A DNA stretch of 64,000 bases from Oncomelania hupensis (GCA_036898135.1 CM072515.1:24768194-24832193), one strand, 5' to 3'; positions 1 through 10,955 are shown, numbered from the stretch's first letter. Program-made: numbers and translations. The notes: generated by a model not told the origin, from the letters alone.

Positions 1-136
1 AAAAGAAAAAAGGAAAGTTTATCTATAATATTATATAAATTATGTCAACCAATCACATTTGGTTGTGTTTTGTAATCAGCCAACTTGTAATGCAAAACTC
101 GTCTCATCAAAAACAAATTTCAGTTGAAACCAATAA

Positions 137-142
137 TTTATT
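137..142 (-). promoter_or_regulatory. Polyadenylation signal of the Ig/C1q gene
   Basis: AATAAA on the minus strand, about 80 nt after the predicted stop codon of the Ig/C1q gene. Confidence 0.4.
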
Positions 143-221
143 GTATCGTCTGTTTAAAACAATGCAACTTCACTGGTGACATCCTGTTTGAATTGTGACT
201 TTAGACATTCGGTTAATGCAT

Positions 222-413
222 TCATGTACCCTGTACAATCTTCAAGCTCTGACAATCAGAATGGTGGTTCAGAACAAGCTGGCTAAAAGTCAGCATTCCA
301 GTGAGAGTATTGCTGTTGCCTTGGTGATAGGTGTCTTGCAAGTTCATGCTCTCCAGAGACACCTTGCTGCCCACATCCAGGCGAAGGGCAGCGTGCAGAG
401 ACCCCATGATGTG
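222..413 (-). CDS. Ig/C1q gene exon 6: C-terminal part of C1q domain and stop
   Basis: A very good acceptor (pyrimidine-rich tract then GGCTTGTAG|CACATC) opens a 63-codon frame. It contains HAALRLDVGSKVSL (the GD-V-like strand) and NTLTGMLTFSQLV, matching the position of the C1q SSFSGFLL motif. It ends in QSLKIVQGT and TGA at 222. Confidence 0.6.
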   Translation of the reverse strand, partial: HIMGSLHAALRLDVGSKVSLESMNLQDTYHQGNSNTLTGMLTFSQLVLNHHSDCQSLKIVQGT

Positions 414-645
414 CTACAAGCCGGAAACAGCAGTAAAGTACAAAACCGACACTTGAAAAGTACATTTTCATAAACTTCCATTCCAAAGGTCTGTGTAAGG
501 TGTGTTGGATGACATCTGGGTCAAACTCAAATTGCCCAAAATGCTAACTTTTTGCATGAAGACTCACAGTCACACATTCTAGAGCACTCAACCAACCCAA
601 ATGATCTGTGCATATGTGAGTTTATTTGTGCCAATCACTTGTATC

Positions 646-681
<36 letters not shown>

Positions 682-3600
682 GAATTATAAGTAGTAGTAT
701 TTAATAGTTGTTATTGAGCTCTTTCCCAGCTGAAGAGCTGCTCATCAAAGCACTTGCAGATGCAGGATCTAACGCAAGCCACCTCTTGCCGATTTTGATG
801 ATTGAGCACAACCCTGGGCGACCGGAGATGGGGAGAAGGGACCTAGTGCATGCTTTGTATTTGTGTAGCCAGCACCCACCCATCTAGAACACAATAAGCA
901 GGATCTTTAAAGTCCATGGGATGGAATGCATGCATGCAGGGGCTAGACCTTTGTTTATACTCTCATCCTAAGGGGTAGGAGTGTGATGTTTCAGGGCAAT
1001 TTAAACAAACATTATTTATTTATTTATTTAACTTTTTTTTTTTTTTAAACTCCAGGTCATCAACGGGTTTTAAACCACTGCTTGTAGAGGCCATGCACCT
1101 GACATTCAAGTACATTGCGTACGGCACCGAGCCTCAAGCACTCTCAGACATACTGATTCCCACCTCAGGTTCGTACTCATGCACAAACACAGATCCAACA
1201 TTCACTGAACATGGGGAAAGTGGGCAAAAAATACATTAAAAAAAACAACAACTAGAAGGGCAAAGTCCATATGACTCACATGCTCCTTATGGAACTCGCA
1301 ATATTTAACATGAAAATGACTGCCCCAAAAAAACAAAATGAAACGGTGGCATTAAAATGCAAAGTAATACTTTGATCTTTCTATGCTCTTGACCTTGAAA
1401 TGTCATTGGCCTCTGGCTCCAAATACATTCATGTACTATCAACTAAAGTACAGCACAATTTGTATTATGTCACATAAAAACTGTGATCTTGGGATGACCT
1501 TGACCTCACGTGATCTCTCATGCGTGTCTGATCAAATAACCCAATGTTGTTGCATATTATGGGTTAAATACAGCCATTCCAGACCTATTTTTGTATGTGT
1601 CTGCAAGGCCTAAAATGACCTTGATCTTCAAAATCAACGCACAAACGGAACACATATGAAAAATCAATCTATCATCTCTAAACACAACAAGTTTGGACTT
1701 TGTTCATAGTTTAGGGTCAAGATCCCTTCAAAATATCTATACCAAGCAACTTTGCACAGCTCCAGTGACATCTCCAGTACCCTTGGTCACTAGTGAGGGT
1801 GACCAAATTTCCATAGTATGTGTGTCTCATTAATATCCATCATGCATCAAATAATCATAAGTTCAATATTAATAACCTAGAAAAAAAGTTTAATTTTGTG
1901 AAAAATTATCAATTTTTGACTATCATTTGATGACCCTGTGACCTTGACCTTGAAGTGAAGTCATTCATTCATTTAAGGGCTCTGGGTATACACCATCTTA
2001 CCAAGTTTGGTTATGATAGTTGAAATAGGCTGTGAGTATTTAGCCACTTTAAAGTTTTTGCACAGACAGATGGCGGACAGTGAACATACGGACATTTTGT
2101 TTTTATATTATTTTTGGACTATTTAGGACTCATCTCGCACAGATTAGCCAAAATCTGGAAAAAAACGTTTTTGGAGGCGAGTACATAAGACTATGCATGT
2201 GTGTCAAAAAAGTTATTAAACCTGTTGCTGAGGCAACACAGGAGTGCTGTGAAACACAGTACACAGAGCAACTATGGATCACCATGCAAAGAGTGAGTAC
2301 TGAAAGTTGACTCCTTTGAAAATATCCCTCATCATCATCATGAAGGATCAAAACCGAGTCTGCTGTTAGGTTAAGTTTGACCATGTAAGCCTTTTATTCA
2401 CCAGAATGATGTTTTGACTTTAAGACTTTTAGTCTGGACCCTAAATATCACAGTGCAGCGCATTATTAACAACACCTAAGAACCAAACATATCTAAATGC
2501 TCTATTATTATGACCCGAGCATTTCTCTGTGGCATAGCGTTGTATATTATACAAGGAGGCAGTGGCTGGATTATAAAGTAAGTCTCGCCTGGTGTGGATG
2601 TCCATGCCCAGGCTACCTCCACACCATTTGTAATCAATCTCAGGTTACTGGGCATGTGGTAGTCCCACACCCTGACAGTGCCAATGAAAAGGTAGGCGCC
2701 AGTTCTAGGTGCGACAAAGATGCAGCGGCTGGTGTTGAAGCTACTGCCCGTGTTGGTGATGATGGTGTAGATCTGTAGAATGCCTGAATACTCCTTCACA
2801 TCACTCTGAGCGCTGAAGTACACACTCTGCATCACCAGGTCTGAAAAGGAAAGAAGACTTTTTATACAAAAGCATACGTATACGTAAGCACTCTGATCTA
2901 AGCTGATGTTCTCTTTCTGAAATCTAGTTTTGCATGCAAAATCCCGTTTCTTGTCAGCATCCAGTATAATTACAGTAGCTGTGGCTGCTCACGCAATGTC
3001 TTAAACAGTCATCCACTATTTTTCCATATTACCATAACAAAGACCACAATACAATGATATAAACAATTAGTGACTACCACTCAGGTCTGACCAACCCGAA
3101 TTGGTTGAAACTTACTCAGCCTTACAAGAAATCAACTGAATTTCTAGTTTTTTTTAAATCAATTATTGCCCACAAGGAATACGAAAAGCAATAATACGGG
3201 TGTTATTCAGGCTTAGGGTTCTAATTATCTATTCATAAACTGGTGTGTTCATATTAATAATTCCATCTGCACCGACATCTCCTACCCATGCTTGGGCATC
3301 AAAGACACACCTAACCACACACACACAAACAGACACACCTAAACACAACAATATAATTTGCTGATGGAATTATCATAAAATAGAACTAAAATGCGTAAAG
3401 CGAGTCTGAGGTGCAGATCAAACTTGCAAATCCAGCAACAACAAAAAGTGTAACTAATGCTAAGAGATGATTATTTGCTAATATATTCATACATTTTTTG
3501 TGTCTAATATTTCAATCCAAACATATTGCGCGAACGTTCTTGAAGATTAAGCTGGACTCCCAAAGAATGGCTTTATAGGCACACGCGAATAAAGTCAATG

Positions 3601-6600
3601 ATGTGTGATGATGGAGTGACAGTTTAGTGTTTGCCAAGTGAGAGAATTATGTGCTTATAGTATCAACTGACGCACACAAAAGCTAAATGGGATGTAACTG
3701 CTAGTGAAACTCGGGATATCTTATGAGATTCCTGTTACTTTAAAGTTGTTTATTTGCATACCGGAGCTTTCACCTCAATAATGTTGATTAATAAACTCTT
3801 CCATCATCACACTATAATAATACGGGACGCTATCACTAGCTTTTTCTTCAATGGAACTCGAAGCACAGCGATCTGAAGAGATTGCTAGTACCGAAGGTGG
3901 AAGAGAAATGAATAGTTTAGAAATTTAGATCATCTGCATCCAATATGATTACTGAAGGGAGGGAGTAAACCACAGAACCCGAAGAAAACCCTGTGTCCTG
4001 AAAAGTCTTGTACCTAAGTCACGTAAGTTCATCCATGTGGGGTTTGAACCTTCAATCAGCACCCCTATCATCAGTGCTAACAGGCCACACCCCCACACCC
4101 ACCCACCCTCCCCCTGATGAAAACTTTTTTTTTAAATGACCTCAGACCCCCTTTTATTATTGTCAATGCTGTCACATGCATTTTAAAGACTTTATTAAAC
4201 TCACTGTGGTCCTCTAAGGCGTACATGCTGTTGGCCTCACCGATTCCTGCCACCTGGATAGTGGTGCTCTCAAAAAGAGGTGAATCAGAGGGAAGGTAAC
4301 TCAAAGCAGACGACAGAGACAGGTTGCATGTGTAGTTTCCACCAGAAGAAGGATAAGGGAGTTCTTGAGTAAAGCTGCTGTTTTTCCGGGTTGAGTTTTC
4401 TACTTGTTCATCGGAAGGCGTCTGCAACATCAATTTCAAGGTCAAAAGAGCTGTTTCCTGGAAAATATAAGCTGTCTAATAAAGGATGGTTTAGCTAGTA
4501 GCATTTTGAGCCTCAGATAGTCTACAGACATTTTACCTGAGTAATGCTATTGCAGAAAAACGATAGCAAGGGGAGGGGAGGGGTGAGATATTGGTGGGGG
4601 GTTGGGGGGGCGGAGAGGAGGGAAGGAGAGAACCTAAAGCCAGGTTGCAACTCTTTATCTGCCCATCATCCTTGTCATCAACATTATCACCATCTTCATC
4701 ATCATCATCGTCGTCATTATTAGTCGCAATATATATAAACAATGTCAACATCATCATCATTACCACTATCAGTATCAGCCTCATGTCAGTCATCATAATT
4801 GCCAAAGTTTGACAGCAAAATTGTCCGTCCCTACAACGTAAACATAAGCTAGCGATAAGCTTACACAGGTAGCCGACATCCTCTTCATTATTAATTTTAT
4901 GATCACATTAGATCCTTAATCAAATAATAAAGATACAGGTTGTTTTACATTCTGTAAGATCTGAAGAGCACATGCACATCACACAACTTGCTTTCACCTA
5001 TAGCTGACACATGCAAGTCTGGCAGCATAAATATATAACAGCCCTGAAAATGAAAAAAAGGTTCCACTAGCCTTTGGCTAGTAACTTAAAAATTTTACTA
5101 GCCAAACAAAAAATTTTACTAGCCAAACTAAAAAAAGTTCATTTTAGCGCACTCGCATTTGGCGACTAAAGGTTTTTTTTTAGTCGCCAATTTTTTTTTT
5201 CACTAGCCATGGCGACTAAATTAGTCGCCATTTTCAGGCCTGTATAATAGTAATGTAATGTACAGATCTATACCACTAGACCTGCATGAATATACAATTA
5301 TAAAGCCCTAAATGATGAGCCTGTGTTTTTCAGATTTATTGGTGCTAGTACCTGTGCCCAAGATCTTGTAACTGCGTGCCATAAGTATTATAGATATTAG
5401 TTTACTCAAAACTATGTTTGATCTTTGAAGTTTCATCATCATTTGACTTTAGAACAATCTCTTGTTTCTATAGAGAGGGGATGACCAACTATCTAACTAA
5501 CAACATAAACTGTCATACTTGCTAACAGCACCACCGCAGTCTTCTGGTAACGGTTAGTTAGTTATTCATTGCTTACATGGTCCAGCAGAATCAGGACCAC
5601 AAAATCAAGACCACAACTTGGCTGAAAGAAGACTCACCCCTGATCCGTATAAAAGATCTGCCGAAACAAGCCTAGTGGTAACGCCTAAGGTACTCCACCA
5701 GCCGGTCACTTTACAAGAAAGGGATCCCATGCAAGGGACACTGAGGCTACACTCTAATTTATCGAACCCCCGTTTACAAAAACAAAATAGAATACAAACA
5801 TCATTATAAAATATCATCAAAACATATAAATGATAAAATGCCTACATCGTCAAATAATAATATCATAGGAAGCCCTAGTGACCATGTGGCAGAAAGCGTC
5901 CAATATTCCCAAGCTGACTCAACAGACCTCATACACAAATGAGGAGTTTGGAAGAATTTTCAAAAAAAAAGGTAGGTGACTGATCTAGCCAAGAAGACAG
6001 TTTAGTATATTGAAGGTGCTGGTCACCGAATCCAGTATACAGTGATGATGATACTGTAATTGCCGGATTCAAGCACTGTGACCCCAGTGACCACTATACC
6101 ACCCTCCCTATTCCATTGCAACCGCCCTGTGAATGCTGGCATGGGTAGGAAATGGCTTGGAAAATATAAAATTAGTTGACCAATCAACAAAAAGACAAAA
6201 AGTGAGTGCACTTAGCGGCTCAAGAACTATACTGCATAGAATTTTTTTTTAAATGCCCCATGAAGTTTTGAGTCACGAATCCAGACCGCTGAACAGGCTC
6301 TACAGCCTATAACATTGCAATAATCAAGTATCAGTAATTATAACAGCAGTATAGCATAATAGAACATAACATCACAATATGATGCATGAAAAGGATAGAC
6401 CCAACACCAGTTCATCAGTGCAATCTTACTGCACCACACCTCTGATCAAAATAGCGAAGTCCTCCGCTTGAAAGATCCAGGTCACGTCATCCCGATGTTG
6501 TTGTGCGGCGCGATTGTGAAATCCCAAGGTAGATAGACATTACTGCCCACACATGTCACCACATTCATCTGGTCTGGCAATGTCTCAAGCTTCTGAAACC

Positions 6601-6882
6601 ACAAGACCGCTGTGAAGAAAAGAAAAACTATTTTGTTGAGAACACTCACAATAGAAGAATGGAAAGAAAAAAAAAATGACAAAAAGCAAGTTAATTCAAC
6701 GAATTGTATGGAATAATTTACAGCATTAAAAAAAACAAAAACAGTTTATTAAACAGACTGCTTCTGTTGAAGTTTATTTTCCATCAGTCACTCTTTGTGA
6801 TAAATATTATAATTTAAAACCACAAAAGTCATGTTGCTTACTTACCAGTCAGGAAGACTGCAAGAAACAGAAGATGATACAT
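222..6882 (-). CDS. Secreted Ig + C1q domain protein (QREP-like), six exons, frame-broken
   Basis: Multi-exon gene read on the minus strand: exons 6846-6882, 6440-6609, 6041-6135, 4241-4457, 2617-2840 and 222-413. Splice phases join cleanly (1,1,0,1,0) if one base missing from exon 2 is allowed for. Exon 1 is a signal peptide start (MYHLLFLAVFLTG). Exons 2-4 encode Ig-like sequence with VVTCVGSNVYLPW, DDVTWIFQ, ESGNYSIIIT and GGNYTCNLS. Exons 5-6 encode a C1q/TNF-like fold (VYFSAQS, ITNTGSSFN, CIFVAPRTGAYLF, LRLITNG, then HAALRLDVGSKVSL and NTLTGMLTF). The expected length is about 311 residues. Gastropods have secreted Ig-plus-C1q proteins related to FREPs, thought to act as pattern-recognition lectins; that role is inferred here. 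A polyadenylation signal (AATAAA on minus) lies at 137-142. Because of the frame break it may be a pseudogene, an allele, or an assembly error. Confidence 0.68.
630..1110 (-). repeat. SINE-like repeat, family A, copy 1
   Basis: An (AAT)n tail at 647-679 ends a unit whose reverse complement closely matches 22130-22525: both contain AAGCCACCT, CCTGGGCGAC, GGGACCTA, GGATCTTTAAA and TATACTCTCATCC in the same order. The distal end near 1050-1110 resembles a decayed tRNA head. The two copies are inverted relative to each other. Confidence 0.55.
1250..2180 (+). repeat. TGACCTTGA-rich dispersed repeat, full-length copy
   Basis: About 930 bp, sharing an ordered series of blocks with 36215-36830, with the split copy 29130-29357/30470-30840, and with an inverted copy at 23330-23830. 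Shared blocks include CATATGACTCACATGCT, GTGTGTCTCATTAATAT, GTGAAGTCATTCATTC and CAGACAGATGGCGGACA. This copy has five TGACCTTGA matches (about 1390, 1495, 1615, 1939, 1945). Confidence 0.75.
2617..2840 (-). CDS. Ig/C1q gene exon 5: N-terminal part of C1q domain
   Basis: Acceptor CCTTTTCAG|ACCTGG. It reads VMQSVYFSAQSDVKE, IYTIITNTGSSFN, CIFVAPRTGAYLF and LRLITNG, the classic C1q A-to-E strand pattern. The open frame runs on to 2476 but loses C1q likeness. A donor GAG|GTAGCC at 2616 joins in phase 0 to the last exon, which supplies the missing strands. Confidence 0.65.
3930..4085 (-). repeat. tRNA-derived SINE fragment, family B
   Basis: It shares AGAAAACCCT, GTACCTAAGTCAC and the reverse complement of a tRNA-like head (GGGGTTTGAACC) with the fuller copy at 51655-52089. 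It is truncated before the A/T-rich tail. Confidence 0.5.
4241..4457 (-). CDS. Ig/C1q gene exon 4: second Ig-like segment
   Basis: Acceptor TATTTTCCAG|GAAAC and donor GGAATCG|GTGAGG. It encodes ETALLTLKLMLQTPSDEQ, then SSGGNYTCNLSLSS and FESTTIQVAGI. The G-N-Y-T-C core is an Ig F strand. The exon leaves phase 1 and joins the C1q exon to read GIDLVMQS. Confidence 0.6.
5039..5242. mobile_element. 204-bp CAG-ended MITE with TATAA target-site duplication
   Basis: The ends are CAGCCCTGAAAATG and its near-perfect inverse CATTTTCAGGCCTG. Both are flanked directly by TATAA (5034-5038 and 5243-5247). Inside are repeated ACTAGCC motifs and inverted GGCGACTAAA/TTTAGTCGCC pairs that can form hairpins. 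The CAG start suggests a hAT-like element, but the duplication is 5 bp rather than the usual 8. It is non-autonomous, with no coding capacity. Confidence 0.65.
5545..5995 (-). repeat. 575-bp family dispersed repeat, copy
   Basis: Contains the family landmarks GGTCCAGC, AAAAGATCTGC, CACCAGCCGGTCACTTTACA, GGGATCCCATGCA and AGCGTCCAATATTCCCAAGC. It sits in an intron of the Ig/C1q gene, between exons 3 and 4. Confidence 0.65.
6041..6135 (-). CDS. Ig/C1q gene exon 3: Ig E-F strands
   Basis: Acceptor CCCATGCCAG|CATTC and donor ATCACT|GTATAC. It reads AFTGRLQWNREGG then VLESGNYSIIIT, where the usual Cys of the D-x-G-x-Y-x-C motif is replaced (NYS). Enters in phase 1 and leaves in phase 0. Confidence 0.5.
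6440..6609 (-). pseudogene. Ig/C1q gene exon 2: Ig-like V-type half domain with a 1-nt frameshift
   Basis: Acceptor TTCTTCACAG|CGGTC. The frame entering from exon 1 reads AVLWFQKLETLPDQ, then TCVGSNVYLPWDF, up to APHNNI, then hits TGA. One base later the frame reads RDDVTWIFQAEDFAILIR, clear Ig-like sequence with the C-strand Trp. One missing base near 6490 explains both halves. The best phase-compatible donor is AGAG|GTGTGG at 6440. A stronger donor, GCA|GTAAGA at 6430, does not keep the phase. Confidence 0.6.
6846..6882 (-). CDS. Ig/C1q gene exon 1: signal peptide
   Basis: The ATG at 6882 is followed by a hydrophobic stretch MYHLLFLAVFLTG and a strong donor (CTG|GTAAGTAAG). It leaves phase 1, which fits exon 2. 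This is too short to be seen as a stand-alone ORF. Confidence 0.6.
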
Positions 6883-9191
6883 AACTTACGATGGTATCTC
6901 TTAAGTACCTTGTAGTACAAAAGAGTTAGCTTACTTTTTAAAGCTTCTGTAAACTAGCATACATGTATGTAACAATTAATTAAATTAAAATATTTATGGT
7001 CCAGTAATTTAAATCAACAGAGTAAAACTAGGAAGGTTTATTTAAACTATCAGAAAAGTACAAAATAATTATAACTAAAATGGTCACTGATGTTAAATTT
7101 CTAAGACACCATCTCGAGTAGATCTGTCCCAATTTTAAACTGTTATCAAAGAGCTTATATACCACAGTCTTTGCTGTTATTAAGAAAACAGCCTTAATCA
7201 CCTGCACTGAAATTTACCCCATGAAGGTACTATAAAAGGCAAACATATATATTACAGCTTAGAAGGTCCACATAAACACACAAGTTTTTTTTTTTTTTAG
7301 TTTTAAATAACAACGGTGATATAATTTTTTTACAAAACCATATACTACGAGAGAGCAAATAAATATGGTACATGTATTGTCCTAAAATTTTAACAATGAT
7401 CGTTTCAACAATTATTATCACTAATGATTATAACACAGGTTCTATCAGCAGAAGGTGCTAACCTTGGCCCCATAATCAAAGTTTTATTTAGTTATAAAGT
7501 ACAAATGGGCAGCAGCTTCAAAATGTGTACATTTCTGTATTTTCACCTACCCAATTTTCTTATAACAGCTGATGCCAGTTCCTTTGATTTTTGTTGACCT
7601 CTACTACAATGTGCATTATTTGTTTGCTTTTATGAATCTACAAAACAATAAACAAAACGTCAATCCAGCAACTAATACACAAAGTTGAAAATCAGCATTT
7701 TCAACACAAGTATTAATTTTCATGGCAATGTTGTGACTCTTCTTATCATATAGAAGCAGCATAAAAAGATTGGCCACTATCTGAATTATCTGCAAGCAAA
7801 ACAAGCAAAATTATTATCAAATTCGGTTCAGCCAATTTTGAAACACAGATAAAGTGCAAAACATACATGTTCATAATAAAACTAAAAGGCCTGAGGCCTT
7901 ACCTTTTGAGAAAGGGCAAAGGTAAATGACACATAACTTTAAGGTTCAGTGGTGGTTAAAGTATCTGCATATTAAAAATCTTCAAAATAATGTCAATCAT
8001 TCTTGAGGTGTTTTGAAAGGAAAGTGAAATTGAGAGCGACAGACAGATGGACCAACAAACTCACCAACCGACTGCCAACGAACTTTTATGCCCCAAATCA
8101 TCAATTCACGTTCTGTACTCTCAATGGAACTGACACAACAATAAGAATAAATATAACAACAAAACTCGACGTAAAACCAGACATTATGATTGTATTCACT
8201 TCAAACAGAATATATATTATACATAAGCAATAAAGATGTAAATGTCACAAAACCATCTTAAGTACATGTTCAAATTTTTTTGATCAAAAAGACAATCACA
8301 GTGCTGTAAAATACAGAAATACCCAGAATAATAATATTAATAGTAATTCAGTTATACATCAAAGTTGAAAAACAACACGTAAATTAAGTACATTGTTATT
8401 GTATTAAAATTATGACTTAAAAATCAGTAAAGTGAAGCAACTGCATGCATAAAATTATAAGAGCACGTACAGAAAAGCCCGGATCTGGAATCCAATAGAC
8501 ATACAACTGTGTGTACAGATATTAAATATGGTATAATAATATGTGTGTATACAAAGTTACATTGTATTATGTAATAAAACTAATATGTCACACTGACAAT
8601 ATGTGTGGTTTAAACAATAGCAGCAGCGATAACAAAATGTATAATTGATGTATACAAGTATAACAATAACAACACAATGCAGTGTGCATGCATACCAAAA
8701 TGTCCTGGAGACATGTGCCTCAAAAACGGACCTTATCTCCATTTGTGTCAGGAAGTCAGGGTTAGGGTTACATATTTGTCTTCTTCTGCATTCGATCCAT
8801 GCCTATGTCATGAGATGAGTGTCTGCCAAGCAGTCTACAGTCTTCTATAGTTTGGTGGACCCCTACAGCATGGTGAATAAACCAGTTTGTTCAGGTCAGA
8901 AATGCTGGCCTAATCAGCTAACGTCTCTACAAGTGGGCAAGTCTGAAGAATGTGCTCTGTATCTTGTTTAGAGCTACATTCACAGAGGTCTGTGTCAGAG
9001 AAGGTTATGGCTAGGGCTAGGATTAGGGCTGGGGTAGGGTTAGGGTATATATATCTTAATCAGTTAATGCGTAACACATTTTGTTTTCTAGGGTGGAGGG
9101 TGGTAGAAATTCTTATCTCTATTATGTTTGAATAGCACATGAATTATGAAACCGATTTTGTGAACATTCACACATGTACTATTACTTCCAA
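6883..9191. other. Intergenic stretch between Ig/C1q gene and HHAT
   Basis: AT-rich. I see no convincing exon here. The only notable feature is the telomere-like region at 8745-9055, described separately. Confidence 0.5.
8755..9055 (+). repeat. Degenerate telomere-like TTAGGG array
   Basis: GGGTTAGGGTTA at 8759-8770 and a denser GGCTAGG/ATTAGGG/GGGTTAGGGTA run at 9008-9050. TTAGGG is the usual molluscan telomere unit; this is an interstitial, mutated array. Confidence 0.6.
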
Positions 9192-10877
9192 TCAGCTGCT
9201 TCTTTGTTCAACCACTTTATACTTGGTCAGGCCCAGCCTCTCCACTTCCATGGCATTTTGAATGGCAGTGTAAACCAACAGCATGAAGACACAGAAATAG
9301 GGCCATGGATTATCAATCAGCAGTTTGTTCAAAAATATATCACCAGTCATTTCTGACCCCCCAAAAAAGTAAAATATAGCAAAGACGGACATCAGGAAGA
9401 GGGGGACTGATGCTATGGCTCGCAAACGTCTCTTTCCCACTTCACTAAGGCGATCATACAAATGTCTCTTAACCAATGGTGTAGACTCTAACCATGCACC
9501 CAGCTGTTCTAGGCTGGTTTCAATAAAGTTCACCACACACCACAGAAACAAGTGCCACTCCCCTCCGTGCCAGTGAAAAATGTACGCAAAGCACAGGACA
9601 GAACCAAAGACTTGGCGAATAATACCTACTCTAGAACCACCGAATGGGACAAAAATATAACGCTTCAAGAAGTCGTAGAGGCCCCTATCAAACGACTTCC
9701 ACATGTCGCCGTAGCAATAGACGTAGCTGATGCAGGCTGGGACAGCTGGTGGTTCAAATCCCTCAATGCGAGCCACCTGGGCAGGAAAGCCAAAAATGAC
9801 GAGGTATTTCATCATGAAGAATTGGCCCAACACCCAGCCAATAGCTGCCAGTGTCCAGCGTGACTGCTTTGCCAAAACACGTCTGTTTTGGTTGAGGGCA
9901 TGTGGATAGATGTAGTGCAGTATCACACAGTTGATCAAAGCCCAGATCATAATGCGTACAAGTTTCAGTGCAATGTCCTTAGCTCTCCTCCGGGTGCAAG
10001 GTTTTGCAGCTCTTAGCTGATTGTGAAAGTTATTGTACACTATAAGGGGCCCTGTAAAGAAGACCGGAAAGTAAAACATGTAGAAGAACATATCTAGCCA
10101 TCCTGGAAGTTCATTCAGTGTATTCCAGCTAAACATATCTGATGTACTGGAAGTAGTATTGTCATTGGCATCTGCCTTTACATGTCTAGGTTCCCTATCA
10201 GTACCACTCAGTCCAGCCTTGTTGTGTTTCGTATTGTTATGCTTTCTCAATTGGCGCACCCAGACACATTCAAGCGCAAATGCTGTAGCTCGCTGGCACA
10301 GGTTGGCCCAAACAAACACACACATGTAGTACCAGACGTGGAACTCTGTGTGACTCATGCTCTTGCCCAAACGGTAGTACAGAAAATGAACTATAGCACT
10401 GGGAAAAAAGTTCAGCACTGATATGAAAGAAAGTGTTACAGTCCACACTATCTTACTGTTACCGAAATAAGATGCTAAATGGCAAACCACTGGCTGAATG
10501 CACATGAACGTCAGGGTGTAGAAACCAAAAAGGTATGATAGTGCCAGCATGTCGTACACAGTCAGTATCATCTGCTTTATCTTCATTGAAGTGAAGACCG
10601 TTGAACAGACGCATGATAGAATTGTATGACCTGCTAGCGGGGGTAAAACTTTCCAAAAGAATGACGACCAGAATTCCCATTCAGAGTCTTCTGAATCCCG
10701 AGGTCTTCCTATCACTGACCATCCTTTTCCCAAATGAATGGGTTCATTTCGTCTCCACGCATCTTCTGAAACTATGTACAGGTTATATATCATATAAAAT
10801 ACTGTCAACGTCTCTATGATCCAGTACAATGTCTGTTCCCATCGTGGAAGTGGTGTGTGGATGTTGCGTCTGAACAT
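9192..10877 (-). CDS. HHAT: Hedgehog acyltransferase (MBOAT), single exon
   Basis: Palmitoylates the N-terminal cysteine of Hedgehog ligands in the ER membrane. The ORF is 561 codons from the ATG at 10877; the upstream in-frame extension to 10931 has only a TTG. The N-terminus MFRRNIHTPLPRWEQTLYW aligns with the LPRWE start of animal HHAT. There are many hydrophobic segments. The MBOAT core reads FDRGLYDFLKRYIFVPFGGS then FHWHGGEWHLFLW. The Asp at about residue 397 and His at about 437 are 40 residues apart, as are Asp339 and His379 of human HHAT. A hydrophilic insert (roughly residues 210-255, rich in K, N and D) makes it longer than the 493-residue human protein. No intron interrupts it, whereas vertebrate HHAT has many; this suggests intron loss or a retrocopy that stayed open. 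It could also be an HHAT-like paralogue. Confidence 0.85.
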   Translation of the reverse strand: MFRRNIHTPLPRWEQTLYWIIETLTVFYMIYNLYIVSEDAWRRNEPIHLGKGWSVIGRPRDSEDSEWEFWSSFFWKVLPPLAGHTILSCVCSTVFTSMKIKQMILTVYDMLALSYLFGFYTLTFMCIQPVVCHLASYFGNSKIVWTVTLSFISVLNFFPSAIVHFLYYRLGKSMSHTEFHVWYYMCVFVWANLCQRATAFALECVWVRQLRKHNNTKHNKAGLSGTDREPRHVKADANDNTTSSTSDMFSWNTLNELPGWLDMFFYMFYFPVFFTGPLIVYNNFHNQLRAAKPCTRRRAKDIALKLVRIMIWALINCVILHYIYPHALNQNRRVLAKQSRWTLAAIGWVLGQFFMMKYLVIFGFPAQVARIEGFEPPAVPACISYVYCYGDMWKSFDRGLYDFLKRYIFVPFGGSRVGIIRQVFGSVLCFAYIFHWHGGEWHLFLWCVVNFIETSLEQLGAWLESTPLVKRHLYDRLSEVGKRRLRAIASVPLFLMSVFAIFYFFGGSEMTGDIFLNKLLIDNPWPYFCVFMLLVYTAIQNAMEVERLGLTKYKVVEQRSS

Positions 10878-10955
10878 TGTGATATTCAGATTAGAAAATA
10901 TGCGTTTATCCTTCTGCTGCTTGTTTGTCAATATTTAAAAGTACATCTGCGTACT

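Noticed and set aside
2476..2616. Continuation of the C1q exon reading frame to a stop at 2476
   Set aside because: C1q likeness stops at the GAG|GTAGCC donor, and the exon at 222-413 supplies the missing C1q strands in phase.
4533..4812. Asp-rich and Ser-rich ORFs on both strands
   Set aside because: Both are translations of a CAT/ATC trinucleotide repeat and a G-rich tract.
10878..10931. N-terminal extension of HHAT to 10931
   Set aside because: The first codon there is TTG; the ATG at 10877 matches the usual HHAT start region.
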